Of a DNA stretch of 5,496 nt, positions 3,732 through 5,496 are shown piece after piece; within the stretch, counting starts at the first letter, position 1, and the number at the start of each line of letters is the position of its first letter. A program made the translations under genes and the position numbers. Under the pieces are notes generated by a model. That model saw only the letters and a list, made by a program, of their open reading frames with translations, was not told the DNA's origin and did no database searches. Source of the stretch: Lachnospiraceae bacterium (lineage in GTDB: Bacteria; Bacillota_A; Clostridia; Lachnospirales; Lachnospiraceae); contig JAFYAD010000206.1 of assembly GCA_017540915.1 (NCBI GenBank), forward strand, positions 1 to 5,496. Reading direction: 5' to 3'.

Positions 3732-5496
3732 TTAACCCTCTGTTGCAAGGGTTTTGCCGTTCATTATCAGCATCTGGAGACGGTTTTCTATGTTGGCGCG
3801 GCTCACATCCGGATCGTAATCCAGTGGCAGAAGCTCGATATCCGGGAACATTTCCTTTAGTTTTTTGCACACACCTCTTCCTATAACGTGGTTCGGCAGA
3901 CAGCCAAAGGGCTGCAGTATAACAAAGTTTTTGCATCCGTGTTTGGCATTATATATGATCTCCGCAGGGATCAATATGCCCTCTCCCGTATCAAAGGTAT
4001 GATGAATAACGGGGTCTGAATCCACCGAAAGCTCATCCATGAGCACAGCCTTCTCATGCAGCGGCTCGTCTTTTGCGGCACGATCGGTGACCCAATGGGC
4101 AAAAGTAAAGAACTTGTTTGCCACCCAGCTCCAGAACTTTGTGTTTTTATCCCTGTGTACCTTGAACTCCGTGATCTGTTTGCCCTGGCAGAAATATGAT
4201 TTCTGGATGACGTCAGTCATCTTGGCTTCTATTATCTCGAAGCCGTTATCCTCCAGATAACGCTCTATCTCGCCGTTTGCTCCGGGATGGAAATTCAGAA
4301 GGTACTCTCCCACTATGAGCACTGTGGGCTTGAGCTTCGATCTGTCGTATTCCACTTCCCGCAGCATCTTTATGCCCTTCTTAAATCCTTTTATGGCTCC
4401 AAAGGTGCCGCCCCGTCCCATTCCGTCGCACAGAGCATCCAGTGCCTTGTCAAATGCCGCATCCGCGCTGCCCTTCACTTTCTCATAGGGCCTTATCTTT
4501 CTGAGCATCTCCTCCAGCGTGTCTATCATCGGAAGACAGATGCTGATATGTAAGAGTGATATGGCATTGACCTTGAAGCCCGGATGCATATCGTGAAGAT
4601 CCACGTCATCATTGGTCATGATAGGGATGTAGTCGTAGCCTGCATCATCCAGAGATTTTCTCAGGATCGTCGCATAGTGCGGCAGACGACAGCAGCCGAG
4701 GTATTTTGCCATTGCAACGGAAGTGTTCTTCAGATCGTATTTTCCGCTGTTCAAAGCCTCCAATATCTCGCCAATGACTATCTGCGCCGGAAAACATATA
4801 TCATTGTGCGTATAACGTTTTCCCAGCTTTATGGCCTCCTCGGTTCCCACCTCCAAAGAGACTGTCCTGATGTTCTGCGAAGCGAAAGCAGCCGACATGA
4901 TACGGCTGAAAGCATGGGAAGAATTGGGAACCAGCACAGTGTGCAGTTTTCTCTCGCGCTTCGTATATTTCACCGGATACGGATCCGGAAGCTCTTTTAC
5001 TGTCTGTGTTATATTCTGCCTGCGTTTGCGGCGTATAGTCTCGATGAAACTGCGAACACGGATGCGCAAGGGTCCCTGGGCATCGCTCTCGTCAACCTTC
5101 AGTATCAGGGGCGCTTTTCCGCTGATCTCCTTCATCATGCGAACGATCTCATCGGAGAGCACGGCATCATGACCGCAGCCGAAGCTGACGATCTGAATAT
5201 ACTCCAAATGATCGTTCTGAGCCGCCAGGATGCTGCTTCCCAGCATTCTGGCATGGAAATTGTTTACAATGTCTATACGCGATCTGCGAAGCTCCACATC
5301 CGGGAGATCCGGCAGGGAATCCGCCGTCAGCACAGGCACTCCCATACTCACTAAAAGCTCCGGAAGCTCGTGATTTACCAGCGGATCGTTGTGATACGGT
5401 CTTCCCGCCAGCACAACCGCAAAAGTATCTTTACGGGTCACGTCCTCCAGGACCTCAGCGCCTGCTGCCTTAAGTTTGTTATCGTAATCGCTCTGC
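3732..5496 (-). CDS. Acyl-CoA dehydratase activase-related protein, partial: N-terminus off the right edge
   Basis: This is the C-terminal part of the large fused proteins related to the activator and component D of 2-hydroxyglutaryl-CoA dehydratase. Family members are usually over 1,000 residues, with BcrAD/BadFG-type ATPase domains and DUF2229 ahead of the part seen here. Numbered from the first full codon in the window, 587 residues are visible. They include GRPYH (31-35), SFGCGHD with Cys107, HNDICFP with Cys234, GCCR with Cys268 and Cys269, HPGANGEIERY (403-413), PFGCLPNH with Cys532, and DYDP (559-562) near the end. These cysteines are candidates for iron-sulfur ligands, as in the related dehydratases. 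That activator passes electrons to the dehydratase using ATP; the substrate of this fused subfamily is not known to me. The frame is open to the edge, so the GTG at 5439-5441 is an internal Val codon, not the start. The gene ends 33 bp before the -35 box of the Val-Met tRNA promoter, with no strong terminator between. Confidence -1.
   Translation of the reverse strand, partial: QSDYDNKLKAAGAEVLEDVTRKDTFAVVLAGRPYHNDPLVNHELPELLVSMGVPVLTADSLPDLPDVELRRSRIDIVNNFHARMLGSSILAAQNDHLEYIQIVSFGCGHDAVLSDEIVRMMKEISGKAPLILKVDESDAQGPLRIRVRSFIETIRRKRRQNITQTVKELPDPYPVKYTKRERKLHTVLVPNSSHAFSRIMSAAFASQNIRTVSLEVGTEEAIKLGKRYTHNDICFPAQIVIGEILEALNSGKYDLKNTSVAMAKYLGCCRLPHYATILRKSLDDAGYDYIPIMTNDDVDLHDMHPGFKVNAISLLHISICLPMIDTLEEMLRKIRPYEKVKGSADAAFDKALDALCDGMGRGGTFGAIKGFKKGIKMLREVEYDRSKLKPTVLIVGEYLLNFHPGANGEIERYLEDNGFEIIEAKMTDVIQKSYFCQGKQITEFKVHRDKNTKFWSWVANKFFTFAHWVTDRAAKDEPLHEKAVLMDELSVDSDPVIHHTFDTGEGILIPAEIIYNAKHGCKNFVILQPFGCLPNHVIGRGVCKKLKEMFPDIELLPLDYDPDVSRANIENRLQMLIMNGKTLATEG

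Noticed and set aside
4584..5354. Long plus-strand open frame opposite the dehydratase activase gene
   Set aside because: It is the antisense of a clear protein-family match, with no ribosome binding site or recognisable product.

Overview
The window looks like chromosomal DNA from an anaerobic, low-to-mid GC member of the Bacillota, most likely Lachnospiraceae-like Clostridia. Three things suggest this: strong AGGAGG ribosome binding sites, an elongator tRNA-Met with the Bacillus-type G1·U72 acceptor pair, and a large protein of the 2-hydroxyacyl-CoA dehydratase activator family, which is typical of amino-acid-fermenting or syntrophic anaerobes. The taxonomy is an inference. Every gene I can support lies on the minus strand, so the window reads from right to left.

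Right end (5496 to 3732): the C-terminal 587 codons of an acyl-CoA dehydratase activase-related protein, whose start lies beyond the window. Middle (3700 to 3120): two small tRNA units. tRNA-Val(UAC) and tRNA-Met(CAU) follow a consensus promoter. A compact multi-hairpin element comes next and may be a dispersed repeat. tRNA-Gly(GCC) then has its own consensus promoter and an intrinsic terminator. None of the three tRNAs encodes its CCA end.

Left half (3035 to 1): a two-gene operon from an extended -10 promoter. The first gene encodes a 539-residue protein with no familiar name: an N-terminal module, a long acidic linker, a helical module, and a short C-terminal tail that resembles the beta-domain of GrpE. 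The second gene, 14 nt downstream, encodes an Hsp70-family ATPase whose ATPase core is complete in the window and whose C-terminal part runs off the left edge. Its Shine-Dalgarno sequence begins right after the upstream stop codon, so the two are probably translated together.

The best candidate for something undescribed is this pair: a dedicated Hsp70 and a large putative cofactor, in the same order as the classical grpE-dnaK pair but without a CIRCE operator or any recognisable dnaJ in view. The GrpE resemblance was made by eye and is a hypothesis.
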